Shown in pieces: positions 37,276 to 45,546 of a DNA stretch of 64,000 nt (its first letter is position 1; the number at the start of each line of letters is the position of its first letter). Made by a program: the position numbers and the translations under genes. The stretch comes from JAUHXS01 sp965213575 (GTDB lineage Bacteria > Bacteroidota > Bacteroidia > Chitinophagales > JAUHXS01): the NCBI GenBank assembly GCA_965213575.1, contig CBDBZN010000028.1, forward strand, positions 78,321 through 142,320. Reading direction: 5' to 3'. The notes under the pieces were generated by a model. The model was given only the letters and a program-made list of their open reading frames with translations, searched no databases and had not been told where the DNA came from.

Positions 37276-37869
37276 TTAAACATTAGGACTAGCAATTGTT
37301 TTTTTAATAGTAATGTCTTTCCAAGAAAGAATATTTTTATCGCGATATATTCTCTCTATTTTGTTTCTAAGTAGCTTGCTATTATTCGTATAATTAGCCT
37401 TTGTTAAAAACATTTTAATCTTTTCATCACCTCTATTTGCTTCTTTATACCCTAGCTTTTGGTTGTAAGCTAATGCATTTAAATTATCTTTACGCACAGT
37501 ACCATAAACCGTAGTGAGATCAAATAAAAAAAATGCTAAATCTAACATAATCAGAGAAGCTAAGATTGGGATGTGCGTATTCCTGAAATCTTCCTCCCAA
37601 ATAAAAATACCTGATTCTACTGTTCTATCATCATAATTTATATCCTTGCCATTGATCAATCCAATTTTCTTGCTTTTGTAAATGATTAAAAAGTAATAGT
37701 TATAATTATTATTAATAGAACAAAACCAATCCGCTTGCTCTTCTTTTGTAATTTCCTTCTGAATGAGCATTCTATCGCAAATAAATTTACTATTTCGATT
37801 TCTGCGGACCAGTTCTATATCTTCTTCCGTTAAACGCTGTAAAATGAGGCCAAATTTATTAATAATCAT
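37276..37869 (-). CDS. GNAT-family N-acyltransferase
   Basis: The ATG at 37869 lies 1 nt after the stop of the upstream glycosyltransferase gene; earlier in-frame starts would overlap it. The sequence LQRLTEEDIELVRRNRNSKF, then KEITKEEQADWF and NALAYNQKLGYKE, follows the GNAT fold seen in sugar N-acetyltransferases such as PseH. It is last in an operon with two KAS III proteins, an ACP and an SDR, so it may move an unusual acyl group from the ACP onto an amino sugar. The donor and acceptor are inferred from context only. Confidence 0.75.
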   Translation of the reverse strand: MIINKFGLILQRLTEEDIELVRRNRNSKFICDRMLIQKEITKEEQADWFCSINNNYNYYFLIIYKSKKIGLINGKDINYDDRTVESGIFIWEEDFRNTHIPILASLIMLDLAFFLFDLTTVYGTVRKDNLNALAYNQKLGYKEANRGDEKIKMFLTKANYTNNSKLLRNKIERIYRDKNILSWKDITIKKTIASPNV

Positions 37870-37870
37870 T

Positions 37871-38572
37871 TTACGAGCTTTTGATATTATACGCAGAGGC
37901 ATCACGTAATCGGGTTGCAAAAGTGCTATAATGAATAAGGATCTTTACAGCTAATATTAATCTTTTATAAGTAGTATATCTACTTTCATTTAGACTTTTA
38001 TAGCGAATTACTTTCACTACGTCAATTTTTGCTGCATATTTAGGAAAAATAGCTTCTAAAAATATGAAATCATTGTTTTGTTGCCGGAGAGCTGCTGCTA
38101 AAAAGGGGTTTATTAACCGAAAAGAAGATCCCTCCCATTTTCTATTATCTATCACATTTACCAACCATTTAAAAAGATAGCTGCTGAGTCGATTATTATC
38201 ACTCATACCATATACTAAATCGCTATTATTTTGTTGCTGGCAAGCTATGAGCTTTTGAATATCCCGAGGATGATATTGCAAATCATCATCTATAGTAATA
38301 ATGTATTTATTTTGAACTTGCATAATTCCATACAAAGTAGCTGCATGTTGGCCATGATTTTTGTCTAGATGAAACAGCTTAATTTTTGAATTATTTTGAG
38401 TCTTTATACCTTGCAAAACTTCCCAACTTTTATCCTGCGAAGCATCGTTTACAAAAATGACTTCCCAATTAATATTTAAAGCATTGAGAGCATTTTTAAG
38501 TTCTTTCCATAATTGCAGGAGTACAGCAGCACTATTATAAACCGGTACAACAACTGCGTATTGCTTATCCAT
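37871..38572 (-). CDS. glycosyltransferase family 2
   Basis: A GT-A fold protein with the N-terminus YAVVVPVYNSAAVLLQLWKE, the acid cluster IFVNDASQDKSWEVL and the DXD-type metal-binding motif TIDDDLQYHP. There are no C-terminal membrane helices, unlike the DPM/GtrB proteins, and 233 aa is short. It overlaps the SDR stop by one base (TAATG), so the two are translationally coupled. It probably adds the modified sugar made by this operon to a lipid carrier or glycan; acceptor unknown. Confidence 0.85.
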   Translation of the reverse strand: MDKQYAVVVPVYNSAAVLLQLWKELKNALNALNINWEVIFVNDASQDKSWEVLQGIKTQNNSKIKLFHLDKNHGQHAATLYGIMQVQNKYIITIDDDLQYHPRDIQKLIACQQQNNSDLVYGMSDNNRLSSYLFKWLVNVIDNRKWEGSSFRLINPFLAAALRQQNNDFIFLEAIFPKYAAKIDVVKVIRYKSLNESRYTTYKRLILAVKILIHYSTFATRLRDASAYNIKSS

Positions 38573-39330
38573 TATTGCCCTGCTGTTAACCCTCCATCCA
38601 TAACCAGTTCAGTACCGGTTATCCATTTAGAAGCATTTGATAATAAAAATACTGTTGCGTGGGCAATATCTTGCGCCTCGCCTAATCCTAGCGGATAACG
38701 CTGCTTATACTGCTCCATTTCTGTTAAAATAATATTTTTCTCAACTTGATCAAAAAGAGGCGTTTGCACCATTGCTGACAAAATAACATTCGAACGAATA
38801 TGTTTAGCAGCTAACTCTAAGGCGAGTGTTTTACTAAAAGCATTGATTCCCGCCTTGGCTCCTGCATAGGCCGCTCCGCCTTTATATGGGAATTGGCTGG
38901 CTATGGAAGAAATAAATACAATAGAAGCGCGATTATTTAATTTCTTAGCTTTTAATAAATTACCGGTAAGCAAAACAGGCACTTCATAATTAATTTTCCA
39001 AATATCGTTTATATGTATTTTTGAAAGATATTTGATAGGATAGGGGCTCACCTTACCTGCACAATGGACAATGCCATCAAGAGTTTTGATATTATAAATG
39101 ATTTTTTGAACTTCTTCATCTTTTAATAAATCGCAAGGAATGATTTGATGGTTATTATTATCCATCTTTTCTTGCGTTTGAGCAAGTCGCTCTTTATCTC
39201 TCCCTGTTAAAATGATGTTTGCGCCAAATTGAGCAGCTAAAATACTAATTGCCTTTCCTATGCCGGAAGAAGCTCCCGTCACTAAAATATTTTTATTGTG
39301 TAAGCTAAATGCTGTGTCAACAATATTCAT
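38572..39330 (-). CDS. short-chain dehydrogenase/reductase, FabG-like
   Basis: The NAD(P)-binding motif TGASSGIG lies at residues 18-25, the catalytic Ser region is FISSIAS, and Tyr155-x3-Lys159 (YAGAK) is complete. The C-terminus WITGTELVMDGGLTAGQ is classic for SDRs. The FabG-like sequence fits a 3-ketoacyl-ACP reductase. It lies 1 nt from the KAS III gene, which suggests it reduces the beta-keto product made by KAS III on the operon's own ACP. Confidence 0.88.
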   Translation of the reverse strand: MNIVDTAFSLHNKNILVTGASSGIGKAISILAAQFGANIILTGRDKERLAQTQEKMDNNNHQIIPCDLLKDEEVQKIIYNIKTLDGIVHCAGKVSPYPIKYLSKIHINDIWKINYEVPVLLTGNLLKAKKLNNRASIVFISSIASQFPYKGGAAYAGAKAGINAFSKTLALELAAKHIRSNVILSAMVQTPLFDQVEKNIILTEMEQYKQRYPLGLGEAQDIAHATVFLLSNASKWITGTELVMDGGLTAGQ

Positions 39331-39331
39331 T

Positions 39332-40408
39332 TTAATCGACTTTTATTATATCCGAACAAAATACATTTTCAGTTTTTAATAACACATTGGCTAAAGATAA
39401 ACCAACGCCAAAGCCGGATAAAAGCAAAGTGAGTTGTTTATTTTTCAATTGATTTTTCAATTGACTGATCATTGTTAAAGGAATAGACGCAGAACTCGTA
39501 TTGCCATATTCTTTTAAAGAATAAGGTGTTTCGGAAGCAGGAATTCCGACTTTCTTACGAATGGTTTCATTCATCAATAAATTGGCTTGATGCATCACAA
39601 AATAATCTAAATTTTGAACATCGGTTTCAGTTTGGTTAAGCAATGCATTCACAGAACGAGGAATTTCTGTAATCGCATAATGAAAGACCTCCATGCCGTT
39701 TAAAATTAAATGTAAATTATTTCGATTAATTCCCTCACTGATATTTTTTACTTCAAAAGATTCTTTAGAAACCGGATTTCTCACTCCGCCATCCTTAATG
39801 TGGATGGCTTCAAATTTACTGCCCTCATTTTCTAAATTGAAATGCATTGGTTGCGCATCACTGCTAAACTCTAATGCTGTTGCAGTACCGGCATCGCCGA
39901 AGAGTGGATAAGTACTTTTATCGGTTGTAGAGCAGGTTGTAGATGAAACATCTCCGGCTAATAGCAATCCTTTTTTAATACCTGTTGCGGCCATAAAATT
40001 TCCAATAATAGAAAGTCCGGTTACATAACCGGAGCACCCAAGATTAACATCAAAAGCTATGCAAGTTTTACTTAGTCCCAGCCTATCTTGTAAAATAATA
40101 GCTGTAGAAGGCAAAAGGTAATCTGGTGATTGGGTTACTAAAATGATGATACCAATATCAGATTTATTCCACTTTATATCTTTAATAAGCTGCTTAGCTG
40201 CTTCGTAGCAGAGATCGCCAGTAGTAGTATTATATTCAACAATGTGTCGTTTTTCAATACCGGTAGTTTTGATGAGCATTTTGCGTTCTTGAGCAGTAAC
40301 ATGACCATACTCATTATTATTCACAGTTTTTGTAGGCACTGCTGCTGCTATTCCGGAAATTTTAATATTATTTATAGAGAATATTGCCAAGATTTTTAAT
40401 TCTGTCAT
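39332..40408 (-). CDS. 3-oxoacyl-ACP synthase III family protein (KAS III-like)
   Basis: All three catalytic residues of KAS III are present: Cys in VNLGCSGYVTG, His in VMHQANLLM and Asn in EYGNTSSAS. The start ISGIAAAVPTKTV is typical of the family. The ATG at 40408 is used; an upstream TTG at 40435 would overlap the ATPase gene further, and the ATG itself already overlaps the ATPase end by ~40 nt. Such stand-alone KAS III homologs in glycan clusters make short acyl-ACPs. It is followed at once by SDR, GT2 and GNAT genes. It differs from the second copy at 41845. Confidence 0.88.
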   Translation of the reverse strand: MTELKILAIFSINNIKISGIAAAVPTKTVNNNEYGHVTAQERKMLIKTTGIEKRHIVEYNTTTGDLCYEAAKQLIKDIKWNKSDIGIIILVTQSPDYLLPSTAIILQDRLGLSKTCIAFDVNLGCSGYVTGLSIIGNFMAATGIKKGLLLAGDVSSTTCSTTDKSTYPLFGDAGTATALEFSSDAQPMHFNLENEGSKFEAIHIKDGGVRNPVSKESFEVKNISEGINRNNLHLILNGMEVFHYAITEIPRSVNALLNQTETDVQNLDYFVMHQANLLMNETIRKKVGIPASETPYSLKEYGNTSSASIPLTMISQLKNQLKNKQLTLLLSGFGVGLSLANVLLKTENVFCSDIIKVD

Positions 40409-41549
40409 TAAAATGTCGCTTAATAAATGTTTCAAAGTTAATTACCTCTACATTTTCTGCAATTTTATAATTATCACTTTGTGGAGTAACTATATAATTA
40501 GTAGGTGTCCCTAAATCTTTTATAGAGTTTAAAAATCCTTTGCTAATTTTTGGCGAAGAAGTATATTTTATCTCTACTGAAATTTTGGGAATTCCAGCGG
40601 TAGTTAAAACCAAATCGCATTCGGCACCCTTGTGAGTTCTATAAAAGAAAAGGTCATATTCATCCATGCAAAGCTGTTTAACTTGTTCAATAACGAAGCC
40701 TTCCCAGGAGAAACCTAGGACTGGATGCCCGTGTAAAACATTGAAATCATTAATTCTTAGTAAATAATGTAATATTCCTGTATCTCGTATATAAACCTTA
40801 GGAGATTTTACGATGGATTTTTTTATGTTTTTACTGTAAGGTTTTAATATAGTTAGTAAGAAAGCATTAGAAAGAAAATCTAAATAATGCTTGATAGTAG
40901 GACTGCTGAGTTCTAAAGATTTTCCAACATTAGTACTATTCCACAAATTACCATGTGTATGAGCAATCATTGTGATAAAGTTATTTAGTATAATTGGTGA
41001 TGCTTTCAACCCTAATAACGGTAAATCTCTTTCTATATATGTTTTAATAAAATTATTATGCCATGCAGATCTTAGTTCTTCACTAGGAGCTAAGAAAGCA
41101 TCTGGAAATCCGCCTTTTAGCCATAAATCTTTATAATTAAAACCTACTTCTATTAAATTGAAGGTTGCCAATTCAGTATATGCAATTCTTCCTGCTAATG
41201 ATTCAGAGCCATCTCTTATTAAGTCAGGAGATGCTGAGCCTAATAAAATAAAGCGTCCCGGAGTTCTTTTTCTATCAACTAATGCTCTTAATAAAGGGAA
41301 AAGTTCTGGCTTTCTTTGCACCTCATCTAGGATAATGCATTTATCTAAGTTGTTTTCAAAAAATAAGATTGCATTCTCAAGTTTGGCTATATCAGGAGGG
41401 AATTCTAAATCTAGATATAAAATTTCATTAGAGCTTTTAAGCTGTTTCGCCAATGTAGTTTTACCTACTTGCCTAGGGCCAATTATGCCAACTACTGGAA
41501 AATGAGATAGTAACTCAGTAATTTCTTTAGTTATCCATCTATGAATCAT
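40368..41549 (-). CDS. AAA ATPase with DUF4143 domain
   Basis: The Walker A motif GPRQVGKTT lies at ~24-32 and Walker B is CIILDEVQRKPELFPLLRAL. Sensor-like FILLGSASPDLI follows, then a winged-helix part and a C-terminal DUF4143 nuclease-like domain with GFSWEGFVIEQV and AECDLVL...PKISVEIKY. The motif E-x(n)-D-x-E-x-K is PD-(D/E)XK-like. Start: ATG at 41549 is preferred to a TTG two codons earlier. These proteins are multi-copy, often laterally acquired, and of uncertain function. This one lies between the ACP and KAS III genes and has a perfect 22-bp inverted repeat 15 nt upstream of its start. Confidence 0.88.
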   Translation of the reverse strand: MIHRWITKEITELLSHFPVVGIIGPRQVGKTTLAKQLKSSNEILYLDLEFPPDIAKLENAILFFENNLDKCIILDEVQRKPELFPLLRALVDRKRTPGRFILLGSASPDLIRDGSESLAGRIAYTELATFNLIEVGFNYKDLWLKGGFPDAFLAPSEELRSAWHNNFIKTYIERDLPLLGLKASPIILNNFITMIAHTHGNLWNSTNVGKSLELSSPTIKHYLDFLSNAFLLTILKPYSKNIKKSIVKSPKVYIRDTGILHYLLRINDFNVLHGHPVLGFSWEGFVIEQVKQLCMDEYDLFFYRTHKGAECDLVLTTAGIPKISVEIKYTSSPKISKGFLNSIKDLGTPTNYIVTPQSDNYKIAENVEVINFETFIKRHFNDRIKNLGNILYK

Positions 41550-41563
41550 CTTCAAATATACAT

Positions 41564-41610
41564 ATTTACCTACAAAATTTAAAATTTGATTTTAAATTTT
41601 GTAGGTAAAT
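41564..41610. repeat. perfect 22-bp inverted repeat upstream of the AAA/DUF4143 gene
   Basis: The left arm 41564-41585 begins ATTTACCTACAAAATTT. The right arm 41589-41610 is its exact reverse complement, ending AATTTTGTAGGTAAAT. The loop is TTG. It fills the 68-nt gap between the ACP stop and the ATPase start. It could be a terminator of the ACP gene, an operator for the ATPase, or a mark of insertion. Confidence 0.85.
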
Positions 41611-41617
41611 AACCGTC

Positions 41618-41842
41618 TTACTTTACTTGATCATATAAATCTTGAACTGTTTTTAAAGACATTAAATCTTCTCCCCTCAGCGTTACATCATATTCCATAT
41701 CTATAAATGCAACTAGAATCAGAGCATGCATAGAGTCCCAAACGCTTAAATCTCTAAAAATGGTTTGTGATGTTAACGTTCCTCTAGGTAATTCTTCAAA
41801 CTCCTCTTCAAGCTTTGCAATGAATGTCTCCAAAGACTCCAT
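41618..41842 (-). CDS. acyl carrier protein
   Basis: A 74-aa acidic helical protein. The phosphopantetheine site is Ser37 in SVWDSMHALILVAFID (usual DSL, here DSM), preceded by the FEELPRGTL helix region. ATG at 41842 is chosen, 2 nt after the KAS III stop, rather than a TTG inside the upstream gene. Position among two KAS III genes and an SDR marks it as a specialised ACP and not the housekeeping AcpP. Confidence 0.85.
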   Translation of the reverse strand: MESLETFIAKLEEEFEELPRGTLTSQTIFRDLSVWDSMHALILVAFIDMEYDVTLRGEDLMSLKTVQDLYDQVK

Positions 41843-41844
41843 AT

Positions 41845-42846
41845 TCAAAATTTAATAATTGTACCTGCCCATGAATACCCGATTCCAAAACTTGCTAATA
41901 AAACAGTATCTCCTTTTTTTATCCGTTTTGCATTCATAGCTTCTTTTATGGCAATGGGTATGCTAGAGGAAACAGTATTTCCCACACCTTCTAAATATAC
42001 GAAGAACTTCTCGGTGGAAATATGTAATTTCTTCCTTAGTTGCTCTAGTAAAAATCCGTTTGCCTGATGAAATATAAATAAGTCAATATCATTCATTGTT
42101 AACTGATGTATTGCTAGCAATTTATTGATCATTTTGGGTACCACTTTCGTGGAAAAGATAAATATCTCTATGCCATCCATTTGCATCCTGCCGATCGGTA
42201 ATCCACCTTCATTTACATAGGCTTGGAGCCAATCAATGTCAACCGGATCTTTACTTCCCGATCTTTCAACCGATAAATTTTTAGCTCCACTTCCATCAGT
42301 ACCGAAAATAAAGTTATCTATTAATGCTATTCCATCCTCGGCGATCAATGTAGCAGCAGCTCCGTCTCCAAAAATAGCTTTTAGCTCCTCATCTTTGGGA
42401 TGAATTACTTTGCTAGGAGTTTCAGCAGTGATCAATAAAATATGAGCTGCTTGATTAGAAGCAATTAACCCTTTTGCTAAGGATAATCCATAGACAAAAC
42501 CGGTGCAGCCTAAGTTAATATCTAATGCCCCAATTGATGATTTTAATCCCAGCCTATTTTGCAAGATACACGCCGAAGCCGGTGCCTTGTAATCGGGGCT
42601 TTGAGTGCAAAATAAGAGATAATCAATACTGTTTTTATTAATTTTATGTTCTTTAAAAAGTTTTTGAGCAGCTTGATATGCCAAGTCTGTGCTTGTTTCT
42701 GTAGGAGCTGCAATATGTCTCTTTCTAACTCCGGATTTCTTAAAAATTTTATCTGTTTGCTTAAAATTTAACTTTTTTGCTAACGACTGGTTGTCGAGTA
42801 CTTCTGTAGGTAAAAAATAAGACACAGCTTTGATGTAGGCAAACAA
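41845..42846 (-). CDS. 3-oxoacyl-ACP synthase III family protein (second KAS III-like)
   Basis: The catalytic Cys in INLGCTGFVYG, His in FIFHQANGFL and Asn in EGVGNTVSSS are all present. The N-terminus IKAVSYFLPTEVLDNQSLAK is family-like. No in-frame ATG lies near the start; TTG at 42846 is the best candidate. Its 333 aa is a normal length. It is the first gene of the acyl-sugar operon and is divergent from gpsA. Two KAS III copies may act on different primers or in two rounds of chain building. Confidence 0.87.
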   Translation of the reverse strand: MFAYIKAVSYFLPTEVLDNQSLAKKLNFKQTDKIFKKSGVRKRHIAAPTETSTDLAYQAAQKLFKEHKINKNSIDYLLFCTQSPDYKAPASACILQNRLGLKSSIGALDINLGCTGFVYGLSLAKGLIASNQAAHILLITAETPSKVIHPKDEELKAIFGDGAAATLIAEDGIALIDNFIFGTDGSGAKNLSVERSGSKDPVDIDWLQAYVNEGGLPIGRMQMDGIEIFIFSTKVVPKMINKLLAIHQLTMNDIDLFIFHQANGFLLEQLRKKLHISTEKFFVYLEGVGNTVSSSIPIAIKEAMNAKRIKKGDTVLLASFGIGYSWAGTIIKF

Positions 42847-43033
42847 AATGATATACGTTGAGTATCATAAATTTAGCTATTTTATTTTTACAAAAGGCTG
42901 AGGTGCATCAAAGACTTTATTAGCTTTTCCACAAATAAAATTTGTACTGTCAACTAGCAATATTTTCTCTATACCTTTATCTATTTGGATTTTAGCACAA
43001 AAGATGCTACTTTCAATACCCTTTTATAAAAGC

Positions 43034-44074
43034 ATGGTAAATCCCAGCATTAAAAATAATCTTCAAAAAAATTCTAACCCTCGAATTGGGGTAATAGGTA
43101 GTGGCAGTTGGGCAACTGCTATCGTAAAGATCATTACAGATAATGGATTCAGAGTTCGCTGGTGGATAAGAAGTCAAGAGTCCATTGACCATATACAACA
43201 ATACGGGCACAATCCGAAATATTTGCGTTCTATTGATTTAAATCTTAAAAAATGTAAGCTTAATAATAACCTGAGCCGAGTAATAAGAACTTCTGACATA
43301 CTCATTGTGGCAGTTCCTTTCTGCATTTGTAAGTGAGGTTTTCCAATCTGCCAGCAACAGAATTTTAAAAAAATAAAATTATTGTCTCCTCTATTAAAGG
43401 TATGATCCCTAATGAGAACTTGACGATAGAAGAATTTTTTCATCAAAAATTTCAAATCAGCCGAGATAATTATTTTGTAGTAGGTGGCCCTTGTCATGCA
43501 GAAGAAGTTGCTCAAGAAAAATTGTCTTACCTGACTGTAGGCGGCCCTACATTAGATAAAGCGAAAAAATTAGCGAGTTTTTTTGAGTGTAGATATGTGA
43601 GAACTAAAGTGTCTACAGACATTGTAGGGATCGAGTATGCAGAAGTCTTGAAAAATATTATTGCAATAGCTACCGGCATATGCAGAGGATGTGGCTTTGG
43701 TGATAATTTTCAGGCTGTTTTGGTTTCCAATGCAATTCGCGAAATTGAGCAATTTGTAGAAACTGCTGATGGAACTTGGTGAGCGTAACATAAATGATAG
43801 TGTGTATTTAGGAGACTTATTAGTAACTGCTTATTCACAATATAGCCGCAATAGAACTTTTGGGCATATGATCGGTAAAGGCTATTCAGTTAAATCGGCT
43901 CAATTGGAAATGCAGATGATCGCAGAGGGATATTATGCTGTTAAATGCCTTCATGAAGTAAATAAGCAAAAGTATAAAGTAGATATGCCTATTACTAATG
44001 CAGTTTACAATATTCTGTATGAAAAATATGCTCCAATGCTGGAGATGAGATTGCTTTCTGAAAAATTGAATTAA
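43034..44074 (+). CDS. gpsA: glycerol-3-phosphate dehydrogenase [NAD(P)+], three frameshifts
   Basis: Makes sn-glycerol-3-phosphate for phospholipids. The nucleotide-binding motif is IGVIGSGSWATAIVK. The middle has FVVGGPCHAEEVAQEK, the catalytic Lys region is VGIEYAEVLKNIIAIATGI, and the end has YLGDLLVTAYSQYSRNRTFG. The frame breaks at 43318-43320 (TTT; TT restores VAVPSAFVSEVFQ), at 43367-43373 (A7; A6 restores RILKNKIIVSSIKG) and near 43775-43783. With these three repairs the protein is continuous. ATG at 43034 is chosen over one 30 nt upstream to give a normal N-terminus. Whether the breaks are real or sequencing errors cannot be decided here. Confidence 0.88.
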
Positions 44075-44083
44075 CTTATAACG

Positions 44084-44839
44084 TTATTTATCTTCTTCTG
44101 TTAAAGAAGCAAACATATATTCTCTGTTCATACGGGCAATATTTTCCAGAGAAATTCCTTTAGGACATTCCACTTCACAGGCACCGATATTAGAACAATT
44201 GCCAAAACCTTCTTTATCCATTTGCTCAACCATGTTTAAAGCTCTACGTTTCCTCTCGACTTTTCCTTGAGGCAATAAAGCTAATTGAGAAATTTTAGCA
44301 GACACAAATAAAGATGCAGCTGCGTTTTTACAGCTGGCTACACAAGCCCCGCAAGCGATGCAGGTGGCTGCGTCAAATGCTTTATCAGCATCTTCTTTGG
44401 GAATAGGTATAGCATTTGCATCGGTAGTAATTCCCGAGGTATTAACTGATACATAACCTCCTGCTTGAATAATTCTATCAAAAGCTGTTCTATCTACTAC
44501 TAAATCTTTTATGACAGGAAATGCAGATGCCCTAAACGGCTCTATGTAAATAGTTTCTCCGTCCTTAAAACTTCTCATATGTAATTGACAAGTAGTGATC
44601 AACCGCCCGGGGCCATGAGCCCTACCATTGATAAACATACTGCATGTTCCACAGATACCTTCTCTACAATCATGGTCAAAAGCTACCGGATCTTCTCCTT
44701 TTTCGATCAATTGATTATTTAATACGTCCATCATTTCTAAAAATGACATATCGGGAGAAACGTTATCAATAGGATAAGTAACCATTTTACCTTTATCTTC
44801 CGGCCCTTTTTGTCTCCAGATCTTTAATGTTAGTTTCAT
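44084..44839 (-). CDS. sdhB: succinate dehydrogenase/fumarate reductase iron-sulfur subunit
   Basis: Carries electrons from FAD to quinone. The [2Fe-2S] motif is CREGICGTC plus a later Cys in LITTCQLHM; the [4Fe-4S] and [3Fe-4S] Cys sets are CIACGACVASC and CSNIGACEVECPKG. The 251 aa length is typical of the Bacteroidota enzyme. Its ATG overlaps the TGA of the HEPN gene in front (ATGA), so translation of this core enzyme is now coupled to an inserted module instead of to sdhA. Confidence 0.95.
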   Translation of the reverse strand: MKLTLKIWRQKGPEDKGKMVTYPIDNVSPDMSFLEMMDVLNNQLIEKGEDPVAFDHDCREGICGTCSMFINGRAHGPGRLITTCQLHMRSFKDGETIYIEPFRASAFPVIKDLVVDRTAFDRIIQAGGYVSVNTSGITTDANAIPIPKEDADKAFDAATCIACGACVASCKNAAASLFVSAKISQLALLPQGKVERKRRALNMVEQMDKEGFGNCSNIGACEVECPKGISLENIARMNREYMFASLTEEDK

Positions 44840-45237
44840 GACAAATAATCTTTAGTTAACTTTTCTAATAATTTCACCATAACTTCATAAAAGGTTGATA
44901 GTTTTTCATAAACTTCCTTTGCCAATGCCTCATTATAGGTGTGAGTTGTGTTGTTTCTTTGTATCAAAATATCAGTCCATATAGGCTCATTTCCCAATAA
45001 ACCAATCTCATAACTTTTCTTAAAAACTGCTTTAGGGCTGGAAATATCAGGCATACTTCCTTGATCTTTAAGCACTAGTTTTAATATCTTCCAAGAAAGC
45101 TCAAAGCAGTATTCAAATCTTTGAATAGCAGCATCTCTTTCTATATCTGAAGGAGTTTCTTGAAGAGCCTCGCTTAAAGTATTTAATGCTTTTTTATAAG
45201 CTTTTAATTTCTCTTGTATGTATGCTTTATCTTGCAA
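44836..45237 (-). CDS. HEPN-domain protein, HI0074-type nucleotidyltransferase substrate-binding partner
   Basis: A 133-aa helical protein, with RFEYCFELSWKILKLVLKDQ as the conserved core helix and RNNTTHTYNEALAKEVYE holding the R-x4-H motif of HEPN proteins. It pairs with the MNT gene 2 nt upstream; the HI0073/HI0074 couple is a known toxin-antitoxin type in which the MNT protein AMPylates the HEPN RNase. The start appears to be TTG at 45237. It is the second of two genes inserted between sdhA and sdhB. Confidence 0.85.
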   Translation of the reverse strand: MQDKAYIQEKLKAYKKALNTLSEALQETPSDIERDAAIQRFEYCFELSWKILKLVLKDQGSMPDISSPKAVFKKSYEIGLLGNEPIWTDILIQRNNTTHTYNEALAKEVYEKLSTFYEVMVKLLEKLTKDYLS

Positions 45238-45239
45238 AT

Positions 45240-45545
45240 CTAAAAGGGTTCTATATTCTGTGAAGCTATTTTTTTAAAGCAATCTTCAGTTCTCTGAAAA
45301 TTAACAACATCTAAAGTATAAATAGTAGTAATATCTTCGATTTTATCTAAGATATTATTCCACTTAGATGAGGATATTTGTTCATTAGCTTCAAATCCTA
45401 TATCAATATCAGCATGCCCCCATTCTTTCTTCCCTACTTGAGATCCGAAAATAAATAGTTTGAAGCCAACATCACCCAACACACTTTTAAAAGCATTTTT
45501 TACTTGAATTAATATGTCTTCTTTTCTGCTCAATTTATTTGACAA
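45240..45545 (-). CDS. minimal nucleotidyltransferase (MNT, HI0073-type)
   Basis: A 101-aa protein with the nucleotidyltransferase motif FIFGSQVGKKEWGHADIDIG (GS...DxD) and a further hydrophobic-acidic strand TIYTLDVVNF. It is the expected antitoxin of the adjacent HEPN protein. The start is TTG at 45545, 1 nt after the sdhA stop. Such tight spacing means it must be read from the sdh promoter unless an internal promoter exists within sdhA. Confidence 0.85.
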   Translation of the reverse strand: MSNKLSRKEDILIQVKNAFKSVLGDVGFKLFIFGSQVGKKEWGHADIDIGFEANEQISSSKWNNILDKIEDITTIYTLDVVNFQRTEDCFKKIASQNIEPF

Positions 45546-45546
45546 A

